A DNA stretch of 64,000 bases from Scopulibacillus darangshiensis (GTDB lineage Bacteria > Bacillota > Bacilli > Bacillales > Sporolactobacillaceae), in assembly GCF_004341035.1 (NCBI RefSeq), contig NZ_SLXK01000005.1, positions 100,816-164,815 of the forward strand. The letters are read 5' to 3'. Positions 24,595 through 33,799 of the stretch are shown here, piece after piece (position 1 is the stretch's first letter; each line of letters starts with the position of its first letter). The position numbers and the translations under genes are program-made. The notes under the pieces are model-generated. The model saw only the letters and a list, made by a program, of their open reading frames with translations, searched no databases and was not told the DNA's origin.

Positions 24595-26655
24595 ATGAAA
24601 CTGACATTGAAAAAATGCCAGGATCTATTAAATAAGAAGTACTCGCTCTTCTTTTTAGTAGTTTTTCTATTCTGGATTAAAACGTATCTTACTTACGTCA
24701 CGCAATTTCACCTTGGAATCAAGAATGACATGCAGGAATTCCTGCTATTTATTAACCCATTAAGTTCGGGACTCTTTTTCTTTGGAATCGCCCTTCTATT
24801 TAAAGGACGCGGCAGAAATATCGCAATGATCGTTATCCACCTGATCCTATCTGGACTATTATATGCGAACGTCGTATTCTACCGGTTCTTTAACGACTTT
24901 ATTACGCTGCCAGTTCTTTTCCAAACAAAGAACTTCGGTGACGTTGGCGGAAGTGCGGTAGCATTAATGAGACCTTACGACTTTTTGTTTTTCCTAGACA
25001 CTTTATTACTTATTGGACTTATCGTCTTTAAGGTTGTTAAAACACAGGCTAATCGCATTGGCAGACGCGCAACGTTAACCGTATTCGCGACAGCCATTAT
25101 GATTTTCATTGTTAACTTAAGTCTCGCTGAAGCTGACCGTCCGCAATTATTGACAAGAACATTTGACAGAAATTACCTTGTTAAATATCTTGGAGCGTAC
25201 AACTTTACCATTTATGATATCATTCAAAACACAAAATCATCCGCTCAGCGGGCATTCGCTGACAGCAGTGATATTACAGAAGTAGAGAATTACACAAAAT
25301 CAAATTATGCTGACCCGAACAAAAAGTATTTCGGCAAAGCAAAGAACATGAACGTCATTTATGTGTCGATGGAGTCATTCCAAACCTTTATGATTGACCG
25401 AAAGCTAAATGGTAAGGAAGTTACACCATTCCTAAATTCATTGGCACACGGGAAAGACGGCACGTTCTACTTTGATAATTTCTTCCACCAGGTAGGTCAA
25501 GGTAAAACATCCGATGCCGAATTTATGATGGCAAATTCATTGTTCCCGCTGCCGCAAGGATCAGTCTTTACAACTAAGGCTCAAAATACGTACCAAGCAA
25601 CACCGCAAATCCTTAAATCTAAAGGCTATATGTCGGCAACATTCCACGGTAACTATAAGACATTCTGGAACCGTGACGAAATGTATAAATCACTCGGAAT
25701 CGATAAATTCTTTGATGCTGATTACTATGACATGAGCGCTGAGCATACGATCAATTATGGTATGGAAGATAAGCCATTCTTCAAAGAATCAATGCCATAC
25801 CTTAAGAACCTGCATCAGCCGTTTTTGACTAAATTTATTACACTGTCTAACCACTTCCCGTTCAAATTAGATAAGGAAGATCAGGATTTTCCTGCGGCAG
25901 ACACAAATGACCAAGTAGTCAATCATTATTTCCAGACCGCACACTACATGGATGAAGCACTAAAACAATTCTTTGAAGAATTGAAGGCTTCCGGTCTTTA
26001 TGACAATACTGTCATTGTTCTTTACGGAGACCATTATGGTATATCTGAAAATCACAATACTGCAATGGCCAAGATCACTGGCGGAGAAATTACGCCATAT
26101 AAAAATGCTCAATTACAGCGGGTGCCATTATTCATTCACGTACCTGGGGTTAAAGGCGGTGTAAGGCACACTTATGGCGGTGATGTGGATGTCCGCCCTA
26201 CTGTATTACATTTACTTGGTGTTAATACAAAGGACTACATCTCTTTCGGAACCGACCTATTGTCTAAAGAGCATCGCTCAATCGTACCGTTCCGTAACGG
26301 CGATTTCGTAACACCAAAATTTACTAGCGTAAGCGGAACATGTTATGCCAACCCAAGTGGCAAACAAGTCGATGGCGAAAAATGTAAGCCATACGATAAA
26401 GTCGTCAAAAAAGAGCTTGGGCTCTCCGACAAGGTCGTGTACGGCGATCTGCTTCGTTTCTACAAGCCAGATGGATTTGAACCTGTAAAACGCTCTAAAA
26501 TTAGCTATACAGGCGATCAAACCCTCCCGCTTGAAAGATATGTGGATCAGTCCGAAAAGTCAAAACACCTAACTAATAATCAGTTAATAAAAAAAGATGG
26601 GTCAGAGACAAAATCAAATAACGAATCAAAGCAAAAGTCTGATCAATCTAAATAA
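24595..26655 (+). CDS. ltaS: Polyglycerol-phosphate lipoteichoic acid synthase, LtaS-type
   Basis: A 686-residue enzyme. Five N-terminal membrane helices (about residues 15-185) are followed by a linker and an extracellular sulfatase-like domain. The catalytic Thr is in GQGKTSDAEFMMANSLFPL; metal ligands include Glu in VIYVSMESFQ and Asp/His in LYGDHYG. The C-terminal tail is Ser/Lys-rich and low in complexity. LtaS polymerises glycerol phosphate from phosphatidylglycerol on the glycolipid anchor. I take ATG 24595 (10 bases after AGGAGG) over the ATG that abuts the ribosome site. The gene is single and several paralogues are usual in Bacillus. Confidence 0.95.
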   Translation: MKLTLKKCQDLLNKKYSLFFLVVFLFWIKTYLTYVTQFHLGIKNDMQEFLLFINPLSSGLFFFGIALLFKGRGRNIAMIVIHLILSGLLYANVVFYRFFNDFITLPVLFQTKNFGDVGGSAVALMRPYDFLFFLDTLLLIGLIVFKVVKTQANRIGRRATLTVFATAIMIFIVNLSLAEADRPQLLTRTFDRNYLVKYLGAYNFTIYDIIQNTKSSAQRAFADSSDITEVENYTKSNYADPNKKYFGKAKNMNVIYVSMESFQTFMIDRKLNGKEVTPFLNSLAHGKDGTFYFDNFFHQVGQGKTSDAEFMMANSLFPLPQGSVFTTKAQNTYQATPQILKSKGYMSATFHGNYKTFWNRDEMYKSLGIDKFFDADYYDMSAEHTINYGMEDKPFFKESMPYLKNLHQPFLTKFITLSNHFPFKLDKEDQDFPAADTNDQVVNHYFQTAHYMDEALKQFFEELKASGLYDNTVIVLYGDHYGISENHNTAMAKITGGEITPYKNAQLQRVPLFIHVPGVKGGVRHTYGGDVDVRPTVLHLLGVNTKDYISFGTDLLSKEHRSIVPFRNGDFVTPKFTSVSGTCYANPSGKQVDGEKCKPYDKVVKKELGLSDKVVYGDLLRFYKPDGFEPVKRSKISYTGDQTLPLERYVDQSEKSKHLTNNQLIKKDGSETKSNNESKQKSDQSK

Positions 26656-26662
26656 CTCCTTT

Positions 26663-26695
26663 ACCCTTCGGCAAATCATGCCGGAGGGTTTTTCT
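26663..26695 (+). terminator. Terminator of ltaS
   Basis: ACCCTTCGGC pairs with GCCGGAGGGT (one G-U pair), then TTTTTC. Confidence 0.85.
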
Positions 26696-26773
26696 ATATA
26701 GAGAATGGCAAGAGCTGGCTGCAATCATTTTGTGTATTAGGGAGAGCCTAATAAAGAAGGAGGTCAGATTATA

Positions 26774-27049
26774 ATGGGCAACAATAATCATTATCTTGTA
26801 CCTGAAGCAAAAGAAGGCATGCAAAAATTGAAGGAAAAAGTGATGGCTGAACAAGGCTATAACGTTAATCCCGAGCAGCCTAATGATGTAAAATATGAGG
26901 TTGCAGAAGAAGTCGGTGTTCCGCTTAAAAAAGGATATAACGGTGACATGACCGCTAAAGAAGCCGGTAAAATCGGCGGCAATATCGGCGGTAATATGGT
27001 TAAGGAAATGATCCAAATGGCTGAACAAAGCCTAACCAACAAAAAATAA
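26774..27049 (+). CDS. Alpha/beta-type small acid-soluble spore protein (SASP)
   Basis: A 91-residue protein with both SASP hallmarks. The first is the GPR protease site region KYEVAEEVGV; the second is the DNA-binding repeat DMTAKEAGKIGGNIGGNMVKEMI. SASPs coat forespore DNA, protect it from UV and heat, and are degraded at germination. The N-terminus VPEAKEGMQKLKEKV is also typical. A strong AGGAGG site precedes it. It shows that the organism makes endospores. Confidence 0.95.
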   Translation: MGNNNHYLVPEAKEGMQKLKEKVMAEQGYNVNPEQPNDVKYEVAEEVGVPLKKGYNGDMTAKEAGKIGGNIGGNMVKEMIQMAEQSLTNKK

Positions 27050-27072
27050 CTGGCTGACCCTTCACAATTAGG

Positions 27073-27102
27073 GGCATTCCCGAATGAGTGGGGATGCCTT
27101 TT
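27073..27102 (+). terminator. Terminator of the SASP gene
   Basis: GGCATTCCC (27073-27081) pairs with GGGGATGCC (27090-27098); TTTT follows. Confidence 0.75.
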
Positions 27103-27320
27103 ATCTCGTCAAATGATATAGGGGTAAATATAACAAACCCCCGGAGGTATTTGGGCGGCACTGCGGAAATACAGTCGCTTTCCCGCAGGAGTCTTATGTA
27201 TTTCCGTTGATTCGTGATTTTCTAGACCGTATCAACTCATCTAAAAATGTTTCTATGATGATTATACAACTTATGTTGTATTGATTAGCCGATTTTAATG
27301 AAAGAATCCGAGTAAAAAAT

Positions 27321-27472
27321 AGTAAAGAAAACTCGCCGATTGGCGAGCCTTTGGCGAAGACAGAGGCGTAGTTGCGACGCACAGGACGTGCTAGTACTGG
27401 CGTTGTAACAGGATGTTACGTCTTTAGCCAGTGCACTTATGTGCGTCAGAAAGTTATACTTTCTGATTAACT
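27321..27472 (+). repeat. Structured dispersed repeat, long form, copy B
   Basis: 152 bases, one base different from copy A. It has the same 5' hairpin, nested central stem and 3' CAGAAAGT/ACTTTCTG hairpin. It lies directly before a terminator hairpin between convergent genes, as copies C and D do. Confidence 0.9.
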
Positions 27473-27481
27473 AAAGAATAA

Positions 27482-27521
27482 GGCTACATTTCGTTCGAAA
27501 TCAAACGAAATGCAGCCTTTT
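27482..27521. terminator. Terminator hairpin between SASP and fumC
   Basis: GGCTACATTTCGTT and AACGAAATGCAGCC form a long stem with one G-U-type mismatch, followed by TTTTT. It lies ten bases after repeat copy B. Confidence 0.7.
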
Positions 27522-27601
27522 TAAATATGGATACACTTATAAATTTGAAAAAGGTATGTTTTTCAGCGGCCTCTGTATTTGCCGGGGGTTTTAGGTAATG
27601 C

Positions 27602-28990
27602 TTATGCTTTTGGTCCTGTCATATCCTCCGGTCTGACCATTTCATCAAATTGTTCTTCAGTGAGAATCCCGGTCGCGATGGCAGCCTCTTTCAAAGTAGT
27701 CCCTTCTTTGTGGGCCTTCTTTGCAATTTTAGCGGCATTTTCGTAGCCGATATGCGGGTTCAAGGCAGTGACCAGCATAAGAGAATTGTGCAAATAAGCG
27801 TCAATTTTCTCTTTGTCAGGCTCTATGCCTACCGCACAATGATCATTAAATGATACCATGGCATCCGCAAGCAATCGCGCCGATTGCAAGAAGTTATAGC
27901 CGATGACAGGCTTAAAGACGTTCAATTCGAAGTTCCCTTGGCTCGCAGCAAATCCGATTGCAGAATCATTACCCATAACCTGAACGGCAACCATTGTGAC
28001 TGCCTCAGCTTGAGTTGGGTTTACTTTACCAGGCATAATTGAACTTCCAGGTTCATTTTCGGGAATGGTGATCTCCCCTATGCCACATCGTGGACCGCTT
28101 GCAAGCCATCTGACATCATTTGCGATTTTCATTAAATCAGCAGCAAGTGCCTTTAACACACCATGCACTGTTGTGATTTGGTCGTGGCTCGTAAGGGCAT
28201 GGAATTTGTTATCCGAAGATGTGAAGGATTTCCCTGTCATGTTGGAAAGCTCTTCTGCTGTCATCTTGCCGAAATCAGGATGGGCGTTCAAACCTGTTCC
28301 AACCGCCGTCCCGCCGATCGCAAGTTCCTTAATGAATTCGGTCACGCTTTTAAGCATCTTTTCGGTTTTATTCAACATCTGATACCAGCCGCTGATCTCT
28401 TGGCCGAGTGTAAGCGGGGTGGCATCCTGCAAATGAGTGCGGCCGATTTTGATGATATCGTTAAATGCATCTGATTTTTCTTTTAATGTTGCTTTTAATT
28501 TCCCCAGTGACGGAAGGACATTTTCCTCAATCGTCAAAACACTTGCAACATGCATAGCCGTCGGATAAGTATCATTGGAGCTTTGTGATTTATTCACATC
28601 ATCATTCGGATGGACTTTAAGCTCGCTGTTCTTTTCTTTAAGTATTTGATTCGACCTGTTTGCTATTACTTCATTAACGTTCATATTCGATTGCGTGCCG
28701 CTCCCGGTTTGCCAAACAACAAGCGGAAACTGATCATCCCACTGACCGTCGATAATTTCATCAGCAGCTTGTACTATCGCGTCAGCCTTTTCTTCTTCAA
28801 GCTTACCTAACTTCTTATTAGCAAGCGCTGCACCCTTTTTAAGCATCGCAAACGCTTTAACAATTTCTAAAGGCATTTTTTCCCAGCCTATTTTAAAATT
28901 TTGCTTGCTGCGCTGCGTCTGGGCAGCCCAAAGCTTATCAGCTGGAACTTTCACTTCACCTAGTGTGTCCTTTTCAATTCTGTAATCCAT
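27602..28990 (-). CDS. fumC: Class II fumarate hydratase
   Basis: A 462-residue fumarase of the aspartase/fumarase superfamily. It has the SS-loop signature [11 protein letters not shown] with the catalytic Ser, [15 protein letters not shown], the [21 protein letters not shown] block and the active-site His in [16 protein letters not shown]. It interconverts fumarate and L-malate in the citric acid cycle. The start is ATG 28990, because GGAGG lies six bases before it. Length and motifs separate it from aspartase. It is a single gene. Confidence 0.96.
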   Translation of the reverse strand: MDYRIEKDTLGEVKVPADKLWAAQTQRSKQNFKIGWEKMPLEIVKAFAMLKKGAALANKKLGKLEEEKADAIVQAADEIIDGQWDDQFPLVVWQTGSGTQSNMNVNEVIANRSNQILKEKNSELKVHPNDDVNKSQSSNDTYPTAMHVASVLTIEENVLPSLGKLKATLKEKSDAFNDIIKIGRTHLQDATPLTLGQEISGWYQMLNKTEKMLKSVTEFIKELAIGGTAVGTGLNAHPDFGKMTAEELSNMTGKSFTSSDNKFHALTSHDQITTVHGVLKALAADLMKIANDVRWLASGPRCGIGEITIPENEPGSSIMPGKVNPTQAEAVTMVAVQVMGNDSAIGFAASQGNFELNVFKPVIGYNFLQSARLLADAMVSFNDHCAVGIEPDKEKIDAYLHNSLMLVTALNPHIGYENAAKIAKKAHKEGTTLKEAAIATGILTEEQFDEMVRPEDMTGPKA

Positions 28991-29061
28991 TGTCATCCTC
29001 CCTAACTTTCAAACAAGATTATTCCATCTAATTATGGCACTCCTTCCACGGGTAGTAAAGG

Positions 29062-29099
29062 GGTGCAGCCTCCCTGGGTCTGACCCCGCCTTTTTTTTC
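29062..29099. other. Degenerate GGGTCTGACCCC hairpin
   Basis: GGGGTGCAG...CTGGGTCTGACCCC followed by a T-run contains the GGGTCTGACCCC core that recurs at 44386 and 63317. It lies upstream of fumC and before the MarR gene and may end readthrough toward the MarR promoter. Confidence 0.45.
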
Positions 29100-29117
29100 T
29101 TTTTTTGATCAAAATAG

Positions 29118-29146
29118 TTTACATGTATGAAATATTTATGTACTAT
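29118..29146 (+). promoter_or_regulatory. Promoter of the marR gene with operator-like inverted repeat
   Basis: TTTACA (29118-29123), exactly 17 bases, and TACTAT (29141-29146) form a good sigma-A promoter. ATAGTTTACAT on the left and ATGTACTAT on the right are inverted and cover both boxes, so the MarR protein probably represses its own operon here. Confidence 0.6.
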
Positions 29147-29180
29147 ATATAATTAGTGATTTGTTATCAGGGGGTTTGAA

Positions 29181-29582
29181 ATGGAAAATAGAGATATGAT
29201 GATTTTTATCGAACTGATTCGTCAGGTCAACAAAAGTGTCCGTAAAGAATGGCACTTTAACTTATCCGGTCCGCAACTGAGTCTTTTGCGAATTCTTAGA
29301 TACAAAGGCCCGCAAAAAATGTCTGAGCTCGCGGAAGAGATAGGCATCAGTCATAGCGGTGCCACGGCCCTTGCAGACCGCATGATTAAGGGGGGATATG
29401 TTGCCCGGGACCGTTCTGAGAAAGATCGGCGGGTCGTCAATCTGGCCATCACAGATAAAGGTGAGGCTTTATGTGAAAAGTTTTCAAAATCCAGGGATGT
29501 TGCCGTAGAGAGGTTTTTTGGCAAATTGGACGCTGAAGAAACAGCTGAACTCCTGAGAATGTGCAAGAAAATGTTGGAATGA
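29181..29582 (+). CDS. MarR-family transcriptional regulator
   Basis: A 133-residue winged-helix regulator. The helix-turn-helix is at about residues 45-75 (KMSELAEEIGISHSGATALADRM), the wing is DRSEKDRRVVNLAITDKG, and the dimer helices are at both ends. It precedes an MFS exporter by about 120 bases in the same direction, the usual arrangement for ligand-relieved repression of a drug or metabolite exporter. Confidence 0.92.
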   Translation: MENRDMMIFIELIRQVNKSVRKEWHFNLSGPQLSLLRILRYKGPQKMSELAEEIGISHSGATALADRMIKGGYVARDRSEKDRRVVNLAITDKGEALCEKFSKSRDVAVERFFGKLDAEETAELLRMCKKMLE

Positions 29583-29699
29583 TATTTAATGGTTAATCGA
29601 TAAGCTTTCAAGCTACACTATCCATTACCACGTCTGATTTATATCGACCATTACGAAACCTTGTTATTTATTTTATTAACTTTATATAGAGGTGTTATT

Positions 29700-30917
29700 A
29701 TGCCATTAGATGCTGAACAAATTGAACAGGCCGTTGAAACTGTCGAACACGACGATCACTCTTTTAAACGAATCTTTAAACAGCCAAAGGCTGCCTGGGC
29801 AGTTGCTTTTGCCTGTGTTGTCGCTTTTATGGGACTTGGCCTTGTTGACCCTATTTTACCGGCGATCGGGAAACAACTGCATGCTACTCCCGCTCAGGTA
29901 AACTTACTTTTTACAAGCTATATGCTTGTAACAGGTGTCATGATGTTGATTACCGGCTGGCTATCCAGTCGGATTGGTCCAAAACGGACCTTGCTCCTCG
30001 GACTTATTATTATTGTTATTTTTTCCGCTTTGGGCGGCTTTTCCAGTACAGTAGGTCAATTAGTCGGTTACCGCGCAGGATGGGGCTTAGGGAATGCTTT
30101 ATTCATATCCACAGCCCTTGCTGTTATTGTCAGCGTTGCAAGCGGCGGTACCGCGAGCGCAATTATTCTCTATGAGGCAGCTCTTGGCCTAGGGATGTCA
30201 GTTGGACCTTTACTTGGAGGCTGGCTTGGGGCCATTAGCTGGCGTGGACCGTTTTTCGGCGTCGCGATCCTTATGGCGATCGGGTTTATCGGGATATTAG
30301 TCTTGCTCAGCGATGTTGAAAAGCCAAAACAAAAGAGCTCCATCCTTGATCCTATAAAAGCCCTTGGGCACCGCGGGCTCCTATCCATGGGTATCATGGC
30401 GCTCCTTTATAACTTTGGTTTCTTTACACTCTTAGCCTATTCTCCTTATGTTCTTGGCCTTGATGAACACGGGATCGGATATGTCTTTTTCTTTTGGGGT
30501 GTTTGTCTTGCGATTACCTCGATCTTTGTCGCTCCAAAGCTTGAAGTAAGATTCGGAACGAAAAAATCAATGTATGTTGTTCTTTTTTTAATCGCCTTAA
30601 CTTTGGCCGTGATGGGACTTGGCGTTCATTCTCAAGCATTGCTTATTGCCTGCATCATCATCATCGGTGCTTTCTTGGGGATTAACAACACATTAGTCAC
30701 CACAGCAGTCATGGAGGTCTCGCCCGTTGAACGTTCGGTGGCATCCTCCGCTTACAGCTTCGTCCGCTTTGCCGGCGGCTCTGTCGCTCCGTGGCTGGCG
30801 GGGAAGCTCGCTGAATGGTATAATCCTGAAACACCTTTCTACGTTGGTGCCGTCGCTGTTATCCTTGGTATGATCGTACTCTTCTCCGGACGACACCATA
30901 TGAAGGAAATTAGTTAG
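29700..30917 (+). CDS. MFS drug/metabolite exporter
   Basis: A 405-residue transporter with 12 predicted helices. It has the MFS motif A variant GWLSSRIGPKRTLLLG in loop 2-3 and a drug-exporter motif C-like ILYEAALGLGMSVGPLLGGWLG in helix 5. The N-terminus is an acidic soluble stretch (about 30 residues). The start is ATG 29700, preceded by AGAGGTG. It is paired with the upstream MarR repressor. The substrate is unknown. Confidence 0.9.
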   Translation: MPLDAEQIEQAVETVEHDDHSFKRIFKQPKAAWAVAFACVVAFMGLGLVDPILPAIGKQLHATPAQVNLLFTSYMLVTGVMMLITGWLSSRIGPKRTLLLGLIIIVIFSALGGFSSTVGQLVGYRAGWGLGNALFISTALAVIVSVASGGTASAIILYEAALGLGMSVGPLLGGWLGAISWRGPFFGVAILMAIGFIGILVLLSDVEKPKQKSSILDPIKALGHRGLLSMGIMALLYNFGFFTLLAYSPYVLGLDEHGIGYVFFFWGVCLAITSIFVAPKLEVRFGTKKSMYVVLFLIALTLAVMGLGVHSQALLIACIIIIGAFLGINNTLVTTAVMEVSPVERSVASSAYSFVRFAGGSVAPWLAGKLAEWYNPETPFYVGAVAVILGMIVLFSGRHHMKEIS

Positions 30918-31015
30918 TATAAAGAAAACTTACCGATTGGCAAGCCTTTGACAGGCGCTGCCAAAGGCTTAGTTGCCCTTATGTGCGTAAGAAAGTTTAT
31001 ACTTTCTTATTAACT
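30918..31015 (+). repeat. Structured dispersed repeat, short form, copy C
   Basis: About 97 bases starting at the stop codon of the MFS gene. The 5' hairpin is CTTACC-GATT-GGCAAG, the second stem AAGCCTTTG/CAAAGGCTT is perfect, and the end is AGAAAGT...ACTTTCT. The central nested stem of the long form is absent. The base changes keep the pairing, which supports selection on structure. Confidence 0.85.
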
Positions 31016-31016
31016 T

Positions 31017-31053
31017 GAAAAAAATGGATCGGCAATCGCCGATCCATTTTTTT
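31017..31053. terminator. Bidirectional terminator
   Basis: AAAAAATGGATCGGC and GCCGATCCATTTTTTT form a perfect stem with an AATC loop between the MFS gene (with repeat C) and the convergent deacetylase gene. Confidence 0.9.
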
Positions 31054-32170
31054 AAACCCGCTCTTTCTGCATATTCCAGTTATGCGATAAAATCATTCTG
31101 CATTTCTCGATGCTATTTAAGCATTCATCGGTAATCGGTGATTCGGGAATACCGTGTGGATCTTGAAATTCAGTATACATATTAGTCATACCTTCAATCA
31201 CCCCAAGCGTTGCAATTGGCAAATAAGGCAAGCTATAGCCGCCCTCCTGTAAAACAACGAGACGTGCATTTGATGTGGCGCTTGCCATTTCTCGCACTTT
31301 CCCTGCCATAGCTTGAAACCCAGGGCGCATAACCCTCATACGCGAAAGCGGGTCCAAACCGTTTGGGTCTTGACCGGCTGATACAATAATGAGGTCAGGC
31401 TGGTATTGTTGAATAATGGGGTCGATTAAATGATCAAAAACAATGTTATATCCAGCGCTTCCCGTACCTGAAGGTAAAGGAATATTTACATTGTATCCTC
31501 GCCCATCTCCCTCCCCAATCTCTTCTAACTGCCCGCTGTATAGTGGAAAATAATTTTCTTCATGAATTGACATGAACAGCACTTGATTTTGGCTATAAAA
31601 AATTTCCTGCGTGCCATTGCCATGATGCACATCCCAATCGATAATGGCAACTCTTTTTAAGGGATATTTTTCAATAGCATACCTTGCTGCCACTGCTGCA
31701 TTGTTATAGATACAAAACCCTTCCGCATGATTTGCCCCCGCGTGGTGTCCAGGGGGACGTATAAGTGCATAAGCCTGATTAATTGGCTCCAGCTCATTAC
31801 ATACAATATCAACTGCTTTCATTGCCCCTCCCGCTGACAAACGAGCAATTCTCTCAGAGTCCTGACAACCGTACACCTCAGAACCAAGTAATCTTACACC
31901 TTCCTGACACTTTTTCCGCATATCATTAATGTGACGCTGAGTATGAACGCGAAGCAAATCTTCTTCGGCGGCTTCATATGGAAGGACATGTTTCATATGT
32001 TCCAGCAATCCCGTTTTCTCCAACATGTCTTTGATGTAGGCTACCCGCTTTCCATTCTCAAATTCTAACCCGACATCCATTGAATGACCGCTTGGTAACC
32101 GGTACATTTGTTTTCCAGTATTATGTTTCAAAAAATCTTCGTGATAAATAAAAGCAGTTGGAACCATCAT
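31052..32170 (-). CDS. Histone-deacetylase-family amidohydrolase (acetylpolyamine deacetylase candidate)
   Basis: A 372-residue zinc hydrolase of the arginase/deacetylase fold. The two active-site His are in RPPGHHAGANHAEGFC; zinc ligands are Asp and His in DWDVHHGNGTQEI and Asp in SAGQDPNGLDPL. Bacterial members include AcuC and acetylpolyamine amidohydrolases. It follows an APC permease by 12 bases in a unit with a sigma-54 promoter, next to the agmatine/putrescine catabolic genes. I therefore infer removal of acetyl groups from acetylated polyamines; AcuC-type lysine deacetylation is the alternative, but no acuA/acuB is nearby. Confidence 0.88.
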   Translation of the reverse strand: MMVPTAFIYHEDFLKHNTGKQMYRLPSGHSMDVGLEFENGKRVAYIKDMLEKTGLLEHMKHVLPYEAAEEDLLRVHTQRHINDMRKKCQEGVRLLGSEVYGCQDSERIARLSAGGAMKAVDIVCNELEPINQAYALIRPPGHHAGANHAEGFCIYNNAAVAARYAIEKYPLKRVAIIDWDVHHGNGTQEIFYSQNQVLFMSIHEENYFPLYSGQLEEIGEGDGRGYNVNIPLPSGTGSAGYNIVFDHLIDPIIQQYQPDLIIVSAGQDPNGLDPLSRMRVMRPGFQAMAGKVREMASATSNARLVVLQEGGYSLPYLPIATLGVIEGMTNMYTEFQDPHGIPESPITDECLNSIEKCRMILSHNWNMQKERV

Positions 32171-32182
32171 ATCTCTCCCCTA

Positions 32183-33562
32183 TTAGTAGGATTCCGTTTG
32201 AAGATTGTTGTTTGCGACGTTACCCTTATTTTCATTAAAATTAAATTGCGGCGGTTTTTTACTAAAGAATTTGGTAATCCCAAGCAAATACACAAATCCG
32301 ATTAAAAACCATGTTACACCGACTGATAAGGATCCAAAACCTAAGTTAATCCATAGAACTAAGGTTAACACCGCACCTAATAAAGGAAAAACAAGATAAA
32401 GACAAGTACCCCTGATTGAACGTTGTTTCTTTTTAATGAAAAAGTGTGAAATAACTGATAAATTAACAAAAATAAAAGCTATAAACGCCCCGAAATTAAT
32501 TAATGATGTGGCGGTTTCCAAACTCAGGAATAATCCCGAACAGGAAAACAATCCAATCAATACAACGTTGTATACTGGGGTTTTAAATTTTGGACTAATA
32601 TAACCAAAGATTTTGTTAGAAATGACATGATCTCTTCCCATTGCGTACAATAGCCGTGATGCACTTGCGTGTGAAGCAAGGGCGGAAGCTGTTGTTGACG
32701 TTAAAATTCCTGCCAAGAACAAGATACTAAATAATTTGCCGCCGATTATACTAGCAATTTCAGAGGCAGCCGTATCAGTGTTTTTAAATGTTGAATAATC
32801 CGGGTGGACAAGATAGGCAAAATAAGAAACCAAGATAAATAATCCACCACCGATGATGACAGTTAATAAAATGGCTCGTGGAATCGTTTTAGTTGGGTTG
32901 ACCGTTTCTTCTGAGACGGTCGTCACTGCGTCAAATCCAAGGAAAGATAAACCGACCAATGCAGCTCCTGATAAAACAGACGAAATTGAAACATCGGGAT
33001 TATAAAACGGTGTGACCGACATCAGTGAACCCGTCCCAACACCATGAACGACGGCTTTTATTGCTAAAATAAAAAATAACACGATGACAAAAGCCATGTA
33101 CAGAAGCAACAGTCCGTTGATTGTGGTATTTAGCTTAATTCCAAGGACGTTGACTACGGTTATTCCTACAATAAAGAGAAGAATCCAAAGATCAGCCGGT
33201 ATGGCCGGAAAGGCATCAGCCAAAAACAAACCCGCGATCAGGAAGTTGATCATTGGCAGCAGCAGATAGTCTAATAAAGTCATCCAACCAACTAGAAAAC
33301 CAATATTTGTCGATATTGTCCGTTGGGTGTATGTATAAGCCGAGCCTGCAAGGGGGAATGTTTTCGCCATCAGGCCATAGCTGTTGGCAGTAAAAAACAT
33401 AGTAATGACGGTAAAAAGATAAGCGACCGGAAGCAGCCCTTTACTCGTTTCCACACCTACACCATAGGTGGAAAAGACCGTCATCGGCGCCATATACGCA
33501 AGCCCAAACAACACGACGGGTCCAAGAGTCAATGACCTGCTTAAAGAATGGTTTTCTTTCAA
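32183..33562 (-). CDS. APC-family amino acid/polyamine permease
   Basis: A 459-residue permease with 12 predicted helices. The APC start helix GPVVLFGLAYMAPMTVFSTYGV and the SFLGFDAVTTVSEETVNP substrate/sodium region in helix 6 are clear. It is closest in type to the PuuP/YfnA-like branch and similar throughout to the permease at 33800-35143, so the two are paralogues. It has its own sigma-54-type promoter and is co-transcribed with the deacetylase-like gene. Probable cargo is a polyamine or its acetylated form. Confidence 0.88.
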   Translation of the reverse strand: MKENHSLSRSLTLGPVVLFGLAYMAPMTVFSTYGVGVETSKGLLPVAYLFTVITMFFTANSYGLMAKTFPLAGSAYTYTQRTISTNIGFLVGWMTLLDYLLLPMINFLIAGLFLADAFPAIPADLWILLFIVGITVVNVLGIKLNTTINGLLLLYMAFVIVLFFILAIKAVVHGVGTGSLMSVTPFYNPDVSISSVLSGAALVGLSFLGFDAVTTVSEETVNPTKTIPRAILLTVIIGGGLFILVSYFAYLVHPDYSTFKNTDTAASEIASIIGGKLFSILFLAGILTSTTASALASHASASRLLYAMGRDHVISNKIFGYISPKFKTPVYNVVLIGLFSCSGLFLSLETATSLINFGAFIAFIFVNLSVISHFFIKKKQRSIRGTCLYLVFPLLGAVLTLVLWINLGFGSLSVGVTWFLIGFVYLLGITKFFSKKPPQFNFNENKGNVANNNLQTESY

Positions 33563-33606
33563 AATTTAACACGCCCCTTTGGGTTTCTTTTTTTCATATC
33601 ACGACT

Positions 33607-33622
33607 TGCAATTTATATGCCA
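33607..33622 (-). promoter_or_regulatory. Sigma-54 (-24/-12) promoter of permease-deacetylase unit
   Basis: On the minus strand TGGCAT-N5-TTGCA (plus strand 33622 to 33607) matches the RpoN consensus TGGCAY-N5-TTGCA with the invariant GG and GC at correct spacing. It lies 45 bases upstream of the permease start. Confidence 0.8.
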
Positions 33623-33738
33623 AGCTTCAAACCATCTAAATAATCTGATGAATAAGCAATTGAAGGAATATACAGAATATAGTTGTTATTCACTCTTGCA
33701 TCATTTATTCCAAATTGCATATAAGCGGGATATATAAA

Positions 33739-33765
33739 GAGGAACGCATACAATGAACGTTCCTC
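33739..33765 (-). terminator. Hairpin downstream of permease gene
   Basis: GAGGAACG and CGTTCCTC form an 8-bp stem 35 bases after the stop of the 33800 gene, followed on the minus strand by a weak TTTATAT tract. It separates the two permease transcripts. Confidence 0.55.
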
Positions 33766-33799
33766 TCTGCCACCCCGGGACGGATGTTACCCCGTAATT

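Larger units (their letters stand above)
27050..27601. other. Intergenic region with terminators and repeats
   Basis: 552 bases between convergent genes. They contain the SASP terminator (27073-27102), a possible fragment of another Bacillales repeat (27126-27215), copy B of the structured repeat (27321-27472) and a strong hairpin (27482-27521). No gene is supported. Confidence 0.6.

Noticed and set aside
27194..27382. Open frame overlapping repeat copy B (and a similar one over copy A)
   Set aside because: It crosses hairpins of the structured repeat, has no ribosome site and no family resemblance.
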